Assembly: GCA_964498755.1 (NCBI GenBank)
Contig: CAZCIB010000077.1
Coordinates: 1-6,485 of the forward strand
Reading direction: 5' to 3'
DNA length: 6,485 nucleotides
DNA from: RZZS01 sp964498755
Lineage (GTDB): Bacteria > Pseudomonadota > Alphaproteobacteria > Micavibrionales > Micavibrionaceae
Part shown: one piece after another, positions 1 through 6,466 of the stretch
Layout: the number at the start of each line of letters is the position of its first letter
How positions within the stretch are numbered: the stretch's first letter is position 1
Position numbers and translations under genes: made by a program
The notes under the pieces: model-generated
Told to the model about the DNA's origin: nothing
The model's input: only the letters and a program-made list of their open reading frames with translations
Database searches by the model: none

Positions 1-54
1 AACCTCCGCATGGCGATACCAAAAACCGCTGCCTTACCGCTTGGCTACACCCCA
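1..54 (-). tRNA. tRNA-Gln (anticodon TTG), 3' part cut off by window edge
   Basis: Read on the minus strand, the sequence folds as the first two thirds of a tRNA. It has the acceptor 5' strand TGGGGTG (54 down to 48), then TA, a D arm with GCC/GGC stem, and an anticodon stem GCGGT/ATCGC that closes a seven-base loop TTTTGGT. The central triplet is TTG (plus-strand bases 20-22), which reads the Gln codon CAA. The U1 start and the GCCAAG D-arm are typical of bacterial glutamine tRNAs. The T-arm begins (GGAGG) but the T-loop, acceptor 3' strand and CCA lie outside the window. The gene is transcribed away from the PodJ-like gene. Confidence 0.93.
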
Positions 55-73
55 ATGTGCTGACAGATGCGAG

Positions 74-102
74 AAGTTACAAAAACTTTGCGCGAAAAGC
101 AA
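74..102 (-). promoter_or_regulatory. Candidate promoter of the tRNA-Gln gene
   Basis: On the minus strand, TTGCTT (97-102) and TAACTT (74-79) are 17 bp apart and lie about 19 nt upstream of the mature tRNA 5' end. The spacing suits a sigma70-type promoter with a short 5' leader for RNase P removal. The -10 matches the consensus only partly, so the call rests mainly on position. Confidence 0.35.
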
Positions 103-142
103 GGGCCTCTGACGCCCTGTGGAAAAGCTTTGCGTTTTTTTC

Positions 143-172
143 TTGGATACATTTTCCAAAATCAACTATAGT
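143..172 (+). promoter_or_regulatory. Candidate sigma70-type promoter of the PodJ-like gene
   Basis: TTGGAT (143-148) and TATAGT (167-172) are separated by 18 bp. The -10 matches TATAAT in five of six positions and the -35 matches the TTG core only. A start near 179 would give a leader of about 30 nt before the ATG at 210. The surrounding AT-rich tract (130-190) contrasts with the GC-rich coding sequence and fits a promoter region. Confidence 0.45.
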
Positions 173-209
173 CTGTGGCATAATCAAAGAATAGCGGGGT
201 TATTGCATT

Positions 210-2411
210 ATGGGGCTGAAACGCACACCCACGGGCCGTATTTATTACGACGCCGAAGACGAACGTGATGAGGAAAAGCAATCGCGCATGGCGGGCCTGC
301 TCGGCCAGCTGGGCGAGCGTCTGAAGCGCAGCGAGGACGAGCGCGACGAAATCTGGAAGGAAATGCGCGAATACCGCAAGCTGCTCTCCGATATCGAGGA
401 CAAGACCGCCAGCAGCGAAAAACTGTTCCTGTCAGTTCAGAACAAGCTGAGCCAGACCGAATCGCTCGAGGAAAAACTTGTCAAAAGACAGGAAGAACTC
501 GAGAAAAAACAAAAGGAACAGCTCAAAAAAGCCAGCGCGCAAAGCAAGCAGAACGAGGAGCTTGTCAAGCGCCTTGAAGAGAGCGAAACCCTGATCGCGC
601 ATCTCGCCGAACAACTGGAACAGTCCTCCGCCGAGAACAAGAAAATCGAATACAAGCTCGATAAAATGCTGCAGGACAACGCCCGCCTGACGCGCAAGCT
701 TGAGCGGCTCGAGGAAATTTCATCGGAAACCCAGGACGCAATGCGCGCCAAGGCGCTTGTCCTGCTCACGGATCAGAGCGTCGCCGCGCAGACGGCCCTG
801 ACGCATATTCCCGCCGATCCAGAGGACAAAAGCTTTTTCGAGCGGCGCGCGCTGGAAAACGAAATGCGGGAAAGCCCGCCGGTCTGGCAGCGCTTTCTTA
901 ATCCCCAGACCGTCAGCGCCACCGCCATGGTCGTGATTGCCTTGCTGCTGGGATGGATGGTCAGTGAAATCCAGCGCGGCAATGTCCCGCTGGCGGCGCT
1001 GTCCACAGCGCCGCAACAACAGGCCATCATGGCTCCGGATACGAGTCAGAGCGCGCCGCGCCAGCAGGACTTCGCCGCAGGCGCCCCGCAACCGGGCGAT
1101 ATTGAAACCGCCGCGAATACGGGCGGCAACGCCTCGGTCTGGGACGATCTCGAAAAGATGGTTGAAGATGACGTCGCGCAGGCCGCCGAAGAAAACGCAA
1201 TCGCCGGGTCCGCAGACGGCGAGCAAACGGCAAACGCGTCCGATTCCTTTGACGAAATTACGGTCGAGGACTTGGAATCCGGCGATTACGATTCGCAGGT
1301 TCTGGCCTCCGCCATGGATCAGGACCCGGACGCCGTCGCGGCGAAGCTGAACCGGATTGAACCAGCCACCGCGCAAAATCAGGACGCTGTCGAAGACGCC
1401 GCCGCGGATAACGCGCTGGAAGCCATGGAACAAGACGCCGCGATCACGCCCGAACTTTCCGCCGAAGACATGACGGAAGAAACGGCGGAAGAAATTGCTG
1501 TGACGCGAGAGGCCGATACGGCCAACACGGGCGAACTGGAATCCCTGATGCCGCGCGACGCCGACCTGCCGTCCCGCGTGAAACAGATTGAAACCCAGGC
1601 CTATCAGGGCATCGCCACGGCCCAGCACGATCTCGCCGCGATATATACGACGGGCCATGCCGGAGTTGAGCAAAACTACGAAAAAGCCGCATTCTGGTTC
1701 GAGCGCGCCGCAGCGAACGATATCGCCAACGCCGCCTATAATCTGGGCGTCCTCCATCATCAGGGACTCGGCGTCGACCAGAGCATAGAAACCGCGATTT
1801 CCTGGTACCAGCGCGCCGCAGAGCTGAATCATCCGGAGGCGCAATACAATCTCGGCATCGCCTATATCGAGGGCATCGGCGTGCCCTATGACGCGCGACG
1901 CGCCGCCACGTATTTCGAAAACGCCGCCGGTCAGGGCATTACCGAGGCCGCCTATAATCTGGGCCTGATCCATGAAAACGGACTCCTCGGCGCGCCGGTC
2001 GTCGAAGAGGCCCTGCTCTGGTACAAAATCGCAGCCGAGGGCGGCAGCGCAGAGGCACAGCGCGCGCTCGAACAACTCGCCAAAACCGTCAACCTGTCGG
2101 TCAGCGAAATCGACGCCCTGATCGATGCGCATAACGCGGCGGCCGGACCGTCCGTCGCCGATGCTGACGCCGCCGCGCCGCAAGCCGCGCAAAGCAACGC
2201 AACGATTGTGGAAATCCAGCGCGTCCTGATGGATGAGGGCCTGTATCCCGGTCCGGCGGATGGTTCGTTCGGCCCGCTGACGGCGGACGCCATCCGCAGC
2301 TATCAAAGCCGAAATGGCCTGCCCGTCACCGGCAGGGCCACAAAAGAGCTTCTGACCTATATGACTCAGGGCGTCGAAGGCGAGAGCGATCTGGGATCAC
2401 GGGCGGAGTAA
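210..2411 (+). CDS. PodJ-like membrane scaffold with Sel1 repeats and a peptidoglycan-binding domain
   Basis: This 733-residue protein is probably a single-pass inner-membrane scaffold linking the cytoplasm to the cell wall. Residues about 18-185 are a charged Lys/Glu/Gln-rich coiled coil. Residues about 235-252 are one hydrophobic helix (VSATAMVVIALLLGWMV) followed by a long Ala/Asp/Glu-rich linker (about 255-460). Four Sel1 repeats of 36-37 residues follow (469-505, 506-541, 542-577, 578-613), with repeated YNLG and W/YF..AA signatures and a partial fifth (614-628). Residues 665-718 are a PG_binding_1-type domain (IQRVL..GLYPGPADGSFG...AIRSYQ...GLPVTG). No N-terminal signal peptide is seen, so the coiled coil should be cytoplasmic and the C-terminus periplasmic. 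Caulobacter PodJ, a polar organelle localisation factor, has this same order but a longer cytoplasmic part. The ATG at 210 is supported by the promoter and a weak GGGG ribosome site (196-199); Met27 is a less likely start. The architecture is clear; a role at the pole is inferred, and other Sel1/PG-binding membrane proteins remain possible. Confidence 0.85.
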   Translation: MGLKRTPTGRIYYDAEDERDEEKQSRMAGLLGQLGERLKRSEDERDEIWKEMREYRKLLSDIEDKTASSEKLFLSVQNKLSQTESLEEKLVKRQEELEKKQKEQLKKASAQSKQNEELVKRLEESETLIAHLAEQLEQSSAENKKIEYKLDKMLQDNARLTRKLERLEEISSETQDAMRAKALVLLTDQSVAAQTALTHIPADPEDKSFFERRALENEMRESPPVWQRFLNPQTVSATAMVVIALLLGWMVSEIQRGNVPLAALSTAPQQQAIMAPDTSQSAPRQQDFAAGAPQPGDIETAANTGGNASVWDDLEKMVEDDVAQAAEENAIAGSADGEQTANASDSFDEITVEDLESGDYDSQVLASAMDQDPDAVAAKLNRIEPATAQNQDAVEDAAADNALEAMEQDAAITPELSAEDMTEETAEEIAVTREADTANTGELESLMPRDADLPSRVKQIETQAYQGIATAQHDLAAIYTTGHAGVEQNYEKAAFWFERAAANDIANAAYNLGVLHHQGLGVDQSIETAISWYQRAAELNHPEAQYNLGIAYIEGIGVPYDARRAATYFENAAGQGITEAAYNLGLIHENGLLGAPVVEEALLWYKIAAEGGSAEAQRALEQLAKTVNLSVSEIDALIDAHNAAAGPSVADADAAAPQAAQSNATIVEIQRVLMDEGLYPGPADGSFGPLTADAIRSYQSRNGLPVTGRATKELLTYMTQGVEGESDLGSRAE

Positions 2412-2431
2412 GCGTTTTCAGAGCCACAAAA

Positions 2432-2441
2432 GGGTCATGCC
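2432..2441. repeat. Possible surviving outer end of the IS remnant
   Basis: GGGTCATGCC lies directly beside the transposase stop codon (2441-2443). IS1595-type elements usually end in inverted repeats that start with G residues, and their transposase stop lies very close to that end, so this could be the outer tip of the element. The matching opposite end is not seen near 2675-2729, so the assignment rests on position alone. Confidence 0.3.
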
Positions 2442-2674
2442 TAGTTGAGCGGTTCTGATCTGCAAATTTTGAGGATCAATCGCCCCAGATTTTCGTTTCT
2501 ATGGTTATACCGAAATTCAGTTTCTTTCAAGTGGAGATAAAAAGTCTGCGGCGCCATGCCCCTGAACTTAGCCAGCCGGACCTTGGCAATGCCCCAGAAC
2601 CCCTCGATTCCATTGATGTGCGCGCCGTCTTTTCTGGCGAATTCATCCTTGCCGTAGTCCGCATAAGAGACCTT
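2441..2674 (-). pseudogene. IS1595-family transposase, C-terminal remnant (5' truncated)
   Basis: Read on the minus strand from 2674 to the TAG at 2441-2443, the sequence encodes about 77 residues typical of the end of an IS1595-type (DDE with ISXO2-like domain) transposase. The conserved HINGIEGFWGIAKVRLAKF block (about 2620-2564) includes the catalytic-region N.IE.FW signature. It is followed by a FYLHLKE.EFRYNHR motif and an EPLN C-terminus. Immediately upstream an in-frame TGA (2675-2677) interrupts the frame, and no recognisable transposase sequence continues beyond it. The zinc-ribbon N-terminus and most of the catalytic domain are therefore gone. Intact members are usually about 200-320 residues. 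The remnant cannot be active; it marks an old insertion followed by deletion or recombination. Confidence 0.85.
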
Positions 2675-2729
2675 TCAAATTTTATTACGGACGAGAAAAA
2701 GCTTTACGCAAACGGTTCTCTGGTCATTG

Positions 2730-3548
2730 CTACTTCAAAGCCAGCTGCTGGTTTTCTTCGGAAACGAATTTCGTATAGAGCGGATGGCTGAAATCGTGAT
2801 GAATCCAGATGCGTTTATGCCACTCTGCGGTATATTTCCCGCAGAGAAGATAATAGGCGGGGCTGAATTTCCGGCTTTCATCAGCGGCATTATAATCGTT
2901 TAGCGCGCCGCGCACGCCCGCGTAATCGCTATAGGCCTGGATATGATTGCCCGCTACGTCGTCAAAGTAACACCAGATGCGCGGCAAGAGCCGTTCCGGC
3001 GCGGCTTCCAATAATTTGAACGCCGCCATGGTTGAGGAATAAAAATCGAGATCAAAGAGAATGGCGCCAACGGGCGCGGGTTTAAACTCTTCGAAAAAGG
3101 ACGGAACGGTATTTTCAACATTGCCTAAAACAAGTTTCGCACGCGTCAGCCGCTTTTCCAGCGCTTCCCGGTCCATCTCGTAAAATCCCTCGGCCCAGTG
3201 ATGCGGAAGATCGCGGTAATCCTGAGGCGCTGGCAGACCTTTGCCTGTATCAAAGCCGTATAACTCGATCTCAACGCCAAACAGTTTTTCGATTTCGCTC
3301 GCATGATATTCGAGGGAAAGAAGACCCGCCCCGGCGGCAACGCCGAATTCAAGCGCGCTGATTTTTTTCAGGCCAAGCCGCGCGGCCAGATCCGCCGCCG
3401 TATAAAGACAATGCCCGTAATGCGGGCGCTGCGCTGCGCCAAGCTCAACGCGGGCTTTGTATGAGCCAATTGAAAATTTCTCCATCACCTTCAAGGTCGT
3501 GGAGCGCATCGGCGCCGGGTCCAGCAGAAATTTCAGAAACGGATTCAT
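2730..3548 (-). CDS. Class I SAM-dependent methyltransferase-like protein
   Basis: This 272-residue soluble protein carries features of a Rossmann-fold SAM-dependent methyltransferase. A motif I-like ALEFGVAAGAG stretch (residues 65-75) is followed by YGFDTGKGLP (97-106), where Asp100 is the expected acidic residue at the end of the second strand. A DLDFYSST segment (166-173) and a YFDD segment (194-197) resemble the acidic post-motif and metal-binding regions of TylF/macrocin O-methyltransferase-like enzymes. Methylation of a sugar or sugar-linked substrate is an inference from this resemblance and from the neighbouring glycan-type genes. The gene is divergent from the deacetylase-like operon across 101 bp, and its 3' end faces the IS remnant. 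The ATG at 3548 has no strong ribosome site; Met14 is a possible alternative start. The fold is well supported; the substrate is unknown. Confidence 0.75.
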   Translation of the reverse strand: MNPFLKFLLDPAPMRSTTLKVMEKFSIGSYKARVELGAAQRPHYGHCLYTAADLAARLGLKKISALEFGVAAGAGLLSLEYHASEIEKLFGVEIELYGFDTGKGLPAPQDYRDLPHHWAEGFYEMDREALEKRLTRAKLVLGNVENTVPSFFEEFKPAPVGAILFDLDFYSSTMAAFKLLEAAPERLLPRIWCYFDDVAGNHIQAYSDYAGVRGALNDYNAADESRKFSPAYYLLCGKYTAEWHKRIWIHHDFSHPLYTKFVSEENQQLALK

Positions 3549-3649
3549 CAGAGCACGCGCCTGTTTTTTTATTATCTTCTAAAGTTTGCCGCAGAAAGGA
3601 ATAGCTGTAAAATCTTCTTTTATGTGACTTCATCAAGGGCGCTGCGCAC
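3549..3649. promoter_or_regulatory. Divergent promoter region between methyltransferase-like and deacetylase-like genes
   Basis: This AT-rich 101-bp gap separates two divergent genes. On the plus strand TTGCCG (3586-3591) and TAAAAT (3608-3613) are 16 bp apart; the -10 matches the consensus in five of six positions, giving a leader of about 30 nt. On the minus strand, GATAAT (3571-3576) is a good -10 but lacks a matching -35, while TTTACA (3606-3611) with CAAACT (3583-3588) has good spacing but a poor -10. The overlap of the two promoter zones would allow joint control, but no operator is evident. AAGG (3635-3638) is the likely ribosome site for the GTG start at 3650. Confidence 0.4.
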
Positions 3650-4591
3650 GTGAACGACAAACCCGCATTCCTCATTACCATTGACGCCGAAGGCGATAAC
3701 CTCTGGGCCGGGCCGGAAACGATTACAACGGAAAATGCCCGTTTCCTGCCGCGCTTTCAGGAATTGTGCGAGCGGCGCGGTATGCGCCCCGCATATCTGA
3801 CCAATTACGAGATGGCCATGGATAGCGCTTTTCAGGAATTCGCAAAAGACGCGCTTGAAAAGGACGCGGCGGAAATCGGCATGCATCTTCATGCGTGGAA
3901 CTCGCCGCCCGTGGATCATGCGCTCTCGGATAGCGATTACCGTTCCGTGCCTTATCTGACGTCATATCCGCGCGCAGTGATGCGGGATAAAATCCACTAT
4001 CTTCATGATCTGCTTGAGGAAACATTTCAGACGAAAATGGTCTCGCACCGCGCCGGGCGCTGGGGCTTTGACAATGCCTATGCGCAGGAGATCGCGGCAC
4101 TTGGCTATCTGGTGGACTGCTCGGTCACGCCCTATGTCAGCTGGGCTTACATGCCGGGCGGACCAGATTACCGCTCTTTTCCTGATCGCGCCTATTTCCT
4201 TGATCTGGAAGATATTTCAAAGGAGGGTGATTCCGGGGTTTTAGAGCTTCCGATGACGATCCTGCCCGCGCCATTTTTAAAAACCGCCGGGTTGTTTTTA
4301 GACTCAAACGCAAAAGCGGCAGCTCTCTTAAATCGTTTCACGCGCTGGGTTCGGCCAAGGGGAAATAAGAAGAACGAAAGCGTCAAGGCTTATAAAGCGG
4401 CGCTCTCGGGCGGAGCCGATTATATCGAGTTTATGATTCATTCCTCGGAACTGATGCCAGGCGGCAGTCCCTATTTCCCGGATGAGCGTTCGGTTGAAAA
4501 ACTCTATGAAGAACTGGAGGAGTTGTTTGAGCTGGCCGCGGCGACGGCGGCCCCGATGACGCTCAAAGACTACGGGGCGACATTCAAATGA
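3650..4591 (+). CDS. Polysaccharide deacetylase-like (NodB/CE4 fold, WalW type) protein
   Basis: This 313-residue protein begins at GTG, preceded by AAGG eleven bases upstream; no in-frame ATG lies between that site and residue 45. It has the order of NodB-homology (carbohydrate esterase 4-like) motifs: FLITIDAEGD (residues 7-16, catalytic-base Asp12 region), EIGMHLHAW (75-83, His79 and His81 as likely metal ligands), SHRAGRWGF (132-140, Arg134/Arg137) and DCSVTP (156-161). A late FMIHSSE block (261-267) supplies the distal His. The motif set resembles the CE4 branch named after the putative lipopolysaccharide biosynthesis protein WalW rather than classical chitin or peptidoglycan deacetylases. 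There is no signal peptide, so it should act in the cytoplasm, perhaps on a glycan precursor. It is the first gene of an operon, and its stop overlaps the next start by ATGA. Deacetylase activity is inferred, not shown. Confidence 0.8.
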   Translation: MNDKPAFLITIDAEGDNLWAGPETITTENARFLPRFQELCERRGMRPAYLTNYEMAMDSAFQEFAKDALEKDAAEIGMHLHAWNSPPVDHALSDSDYRSVPYLTSYPRAVMRDKIHYLHDLLEETFQTKMVSHRAGRWGFDNAYAQEIAALGYLVDCSVTPYVSWAYMPGGPDYRSFPDRAYFLDLEDISKEGDSGVLELPMTILPAPFLKTAGLFLDSNAKAAALLNRFTRWVRPRGNKKNESVKAYKAALSGGADYIEFMIHSSELMPGGSPYFPDERSVEKLYEELEELFELAAATAAPMTLKDYGATFK

Positions 4592-6294
4592 GCGAAAGCA
4601 GAGAAGGAAAAGTTCTGGTTCTGGGCGAGGATATCCGCGCGCCGCTGACCGTCATCCGCTCGCTGGGCCGCGCCGGAATCGAAGTACATCTCGGCTGGTG
4701 CGCAGCCGAAGCGCCCACGGCGCGCTCGAAATATATTGCGAGACATCACGATATTCCTGCCTATAGCCCGGCAGATCCGGCATGGCTCGAGGCATTTCAG
4801 GACATCATGCGTAAAGAGCGTTTCGATCTCGTTATCCCGTGCGATGACAAAACGCTTATTCCGCTGCAAAAGCGACGCGCCGAACTGGAGCCGTTTGGAA
4901 AAATCGCTTTGCTTGATGACAGAGCCTTTGAGGTCACACAAAACAAATGGCTGACGGCGGAGCTGGCGAAAAAGCTCGATATTCCCGCGCCGCGATCCAT
5001 CCTCGTCAAAAATGAAAAAGAGGCGAAGGACGCGCTCGAAAGCTTCACCGATTTTCCTGTGATCCTGAAACCTCTCAGCTCTTTCGATGCAGCCGCGTTT
5101 ACAGCGTCAAAGCGGCACGTACAAAAGGCATATGATGCGGGCGCGTTTGAAAAGCGGCTCATCAGCATGCTGCAAGAAGGGCCCGTACAGGCGCAGGAGT
5201 TTTTTACCGGCAAGGGATGCGGCGTGGAAGCGCTGGCTCAGCGCGGGAAAATTCTGACCGCATTTCAGCACGAGCGCGTGCATGAGCCGATCCATGGCGG
5301 CGGTAGTTCCTTTCGAAAATCGGCGCCGCTTTCGCCGGAACTTTATGCGGCAACGGAAAAATTGATGGCAGCGCTCAACTATACCGGCGTTGCCATGGCC
5401 GAATTCAAAATCAATGAGGAAAGCGGGAACTGGATTCTGGTTGAAATTAACGGGCGTTTCTGGGGTTCCCTGCCGCTTGCTGTTGAAGCCGGTATCGACT
5501 TCCCGCTATATCTCTATCAAATGCTGACCCAAGGAAAAACGGACTTTAACCGCGTATACCGGGATAATTTGCACTGCCGTAACATTGTCATGGATCTGGC
5601 GTGGATGCGCGATAACGCGCGCGCCGACCATGGAGACAAAACACTGATGACGCGGCCATGGGCAAGCGTCGTGAAAGAGCTTTTGCTTATTCCCATGGGC
5701 CGCACGCGCAACGATGCGATCACGCTGGACGATCCCGTGCCGGGCATTGCAGAGCTGGCCGGATTGCTCAGAAAATTATGGGTTAAGGCTAAAATAAAAT
5801 TGCGCCTTAAATCACTGACCTTGCCGTTTGTCCGCGAACGCGCCAGCCAGAACGCCGCACATAAATTCCGGCGGGCGCGAACGATTTTGTTTCTGTGCAA
5901 AGGAAATATCTGCCGCAGTCCTTTTGCCGCGGAACAAGCCAGAATAAAATTCCCGGAAAAGGTTTTTCTATCTGCGGGCACATATGACCGCTCCGGGCGA
6001 TTTTCTCCGGATATGGCCATTCAAACGGCCCGCGCTTTTGAAACGGATCTCTCGGATCACCGCTCTCAGCCTCTAACAGACGCACTTATGAAGCAGGCCG
6101 ATCTTCTCGTTATTTTCGATGCGAATAATGCTGAAACACTCGCACTGTCATATCCCGGTGCAAAAGGAAAAACGCTTTATTTAGGCCTGTTAGACGCTCA
6201 AAACGATCTCATTATTCCCGATCCGGATGGCGGCGATGCGGCCCGCTTTACAGAGATTTACGGGCGGATTTCTTCTGTTCTTCGCTCGCTTTGA
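4588..6294 (+). CDS. ATP-grasp ligase fused to a low-molecular-weight protein tyrosine phosphatase
   Basis: This 568-residue protein has two enzyme modules. The N-terminal half is an ATP-grasp ligase: a Rossmann-like pre-domain (residues about 5-105, starting KVLVLGEDIRAP), the nucleotide-binding region with Lys120 and VILKP Lys161, a QEFFTGKG strand, and the metal-binding end with Glu272, Glu286 and Asn288 (VEINGRFWGS). Such enzymes join a carboxylate to an amine or thiol through an acyl phosphate. A basic helical linker (about 390-428) leads to an LMW-PTP domain (about 430-568). There the phosphate loop CKGNICRSP gives Cys437 as nucleophile and Arg443, and DPDGG supplies the general acid Asp545. 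All key residues of both halves appear present, and one continuous frame joins them. The start overlaps the previous stop (ATGA), implying translational coupling. LMW-PTPs in polysaccharide loci usually dephosphorylate tyrosine kinases; no kinase is seen here. The ligase substrate is unknown. Confidence 0.85.
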   Translation: MSESREGKVLVLGEDIRAPLTVIRSLGRAGIEVHLGWCAAEAPTARSKYIARHHDIPAYSPADPAWLEAFQDIMRKERFDLVIPCDDKTLIPLQKRRAELEPFGKIALLDDRAFEVTQNKWLTAELAKKLDIPAPRSILVKNEKEAKDALESFTDFPVILKPLSSFDAAAFTASKRHVQKAYDAGAFEKRLISMLQEGPVQAQEFFTGKGCGVEALAQRGKILTAFQHERVHEPIHGGGSSFRKSAPLSPELYAATEKLMAALNYTGVAMAEFKINEESGNWILVEINGRFWGSLPLAVEAGIDFPLYLYQMLTQGKTDFNRVYRDNLHCRNIVMDLAWMRDNARADHGDKTLMTRPWASVVKELLLIPMGRTRNDAITLDDPVPGIAELAGLLRKLWVKAKIKLRLKSLTLPFVRERASQNAAHKFRRARTILFLCKGNICRSPFAAEQARIKFPEKVFLSAGTYDRSGRFSPDMAIQTARAFETDLSDHRSQPLTDALMKQADLLVIFDANNAETLALSYPGAKGKTLYLGLLDAQNDLIIPDPDGGDAARFTEIYGRISSVLRSL

Positions 6295-6337
6295 TCTTTA
6301 TGTTTCTTCCGGTTCATGATGGCGAGCAAGGGACTGG

Positions 6338-6439
6338 TCAACCCCGACCAACGCGGCATAGCAAGCTCAATTTGACCAGCTCATCAATATCTCGATAGAC
6401 TGTTGCGCGACTGATAAGAAAAACAAGGATTAATACCAT
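6338..6439 (-). pseudogene. Possible winged-helix (HTH) domain fragment
   Basis: On the minus strand, a 33-codon open frame from ATG (6437-6439) to TGA (6338-6340) encodes ISRATVYRDIDELVKL followed by SLLCRVGRG. This closely follows the recognition-helix and wing pattern of winged-helix domains, such as those ending Fic proteins or in DeoR-like regulators (S.AT.YRD..ELV..G.L..VG.GR). The frame is closed by a stop upstream (6440-6442) and ends where the second wing strand should begin. It is best read as a decayed piece of a longer gene. There is no ribosome site. It is too short to assign a family with certainty. Confidence 0.35.
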
Positions 6440-6450
6440 TTAGGGTTCAT

Positions 6451-6466
6451 TGGATGATATTATCCA
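6451..6466. repeat. 16-bp near-perfect palindrome
   Basis: TGGATGATATTATCCA reads almost identically on both strands; only the pair at its sixth and eleventh bases fails to match. It lies 13 bp before a candidate ATG at 6480 and could be a dimeric regulator site, but no regulator or promoter can be tied to it here. Confidence 0.35.

Larger units (their letters stand above)
2412..2729. other. Intergenic stretch with no intact gene; transposon debris
   Basis: No intact gene is recognisable between the PodJ-like gene and the convergent methyltransferase-like gene. Bases 2441-2674 hold a transposase remnant on the minus strand, described separately. Bases 2412-2440 and 2675-2729 hold nothing recognisable. 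No clear stem plus T-run terminator was found after either flanking gene. Confidence 0.6.

Noticed and set aside
1..54. tRNA-Gln as the integration site of the accessory block
   Set aside because: Integrases normally target the 3' half of a tRNA gene, which here points away from the block and lies outside the window. No repeat of the tRNA end was noticed near the cassette.
102..118. AGGGC/GCCCT hairpin followed at some distance by a T-run (134-141), as a terminator
   Set aside because: The stem is only five base pairs, the T-run is 15 bases away, and no gene ends here on the plus strand.
720..2306. A 528-codon open frame on the minus strand, antisense to the PodJ-like gene
   Set aside because: It is fully covered by a convincing multi-domain gene on the other strand. 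Its translation is rich in Arg/Gly with no recognisable domain, as expected of an antisense frame in GC-rich coding DNA.
2501..2791. A 96-codon plus-strand open frame between the PodJ-like and methyltransferase-like genes
   Set aside because: It lies antisense to the transposase remnant and to the end of the methyltransferase-like gene. Its translation matches nothing recognisable, while the minus strand gives a clear transposase signature.
6335..6350. TGGTC/GACCA hairpin as a terminator for the fusion gene
   Set aside because: The stem is five base pairs and no T-run follows, so it lacks the key features of an intrinsic terminator.
6316..6375. A 19-codon plus-strand open frame after the operon
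   Set aside because: It has no ribosome site and no recognisable features, and it overlaps the winged-helix-like piece on the other strand. Frames this short arise readily by chance.
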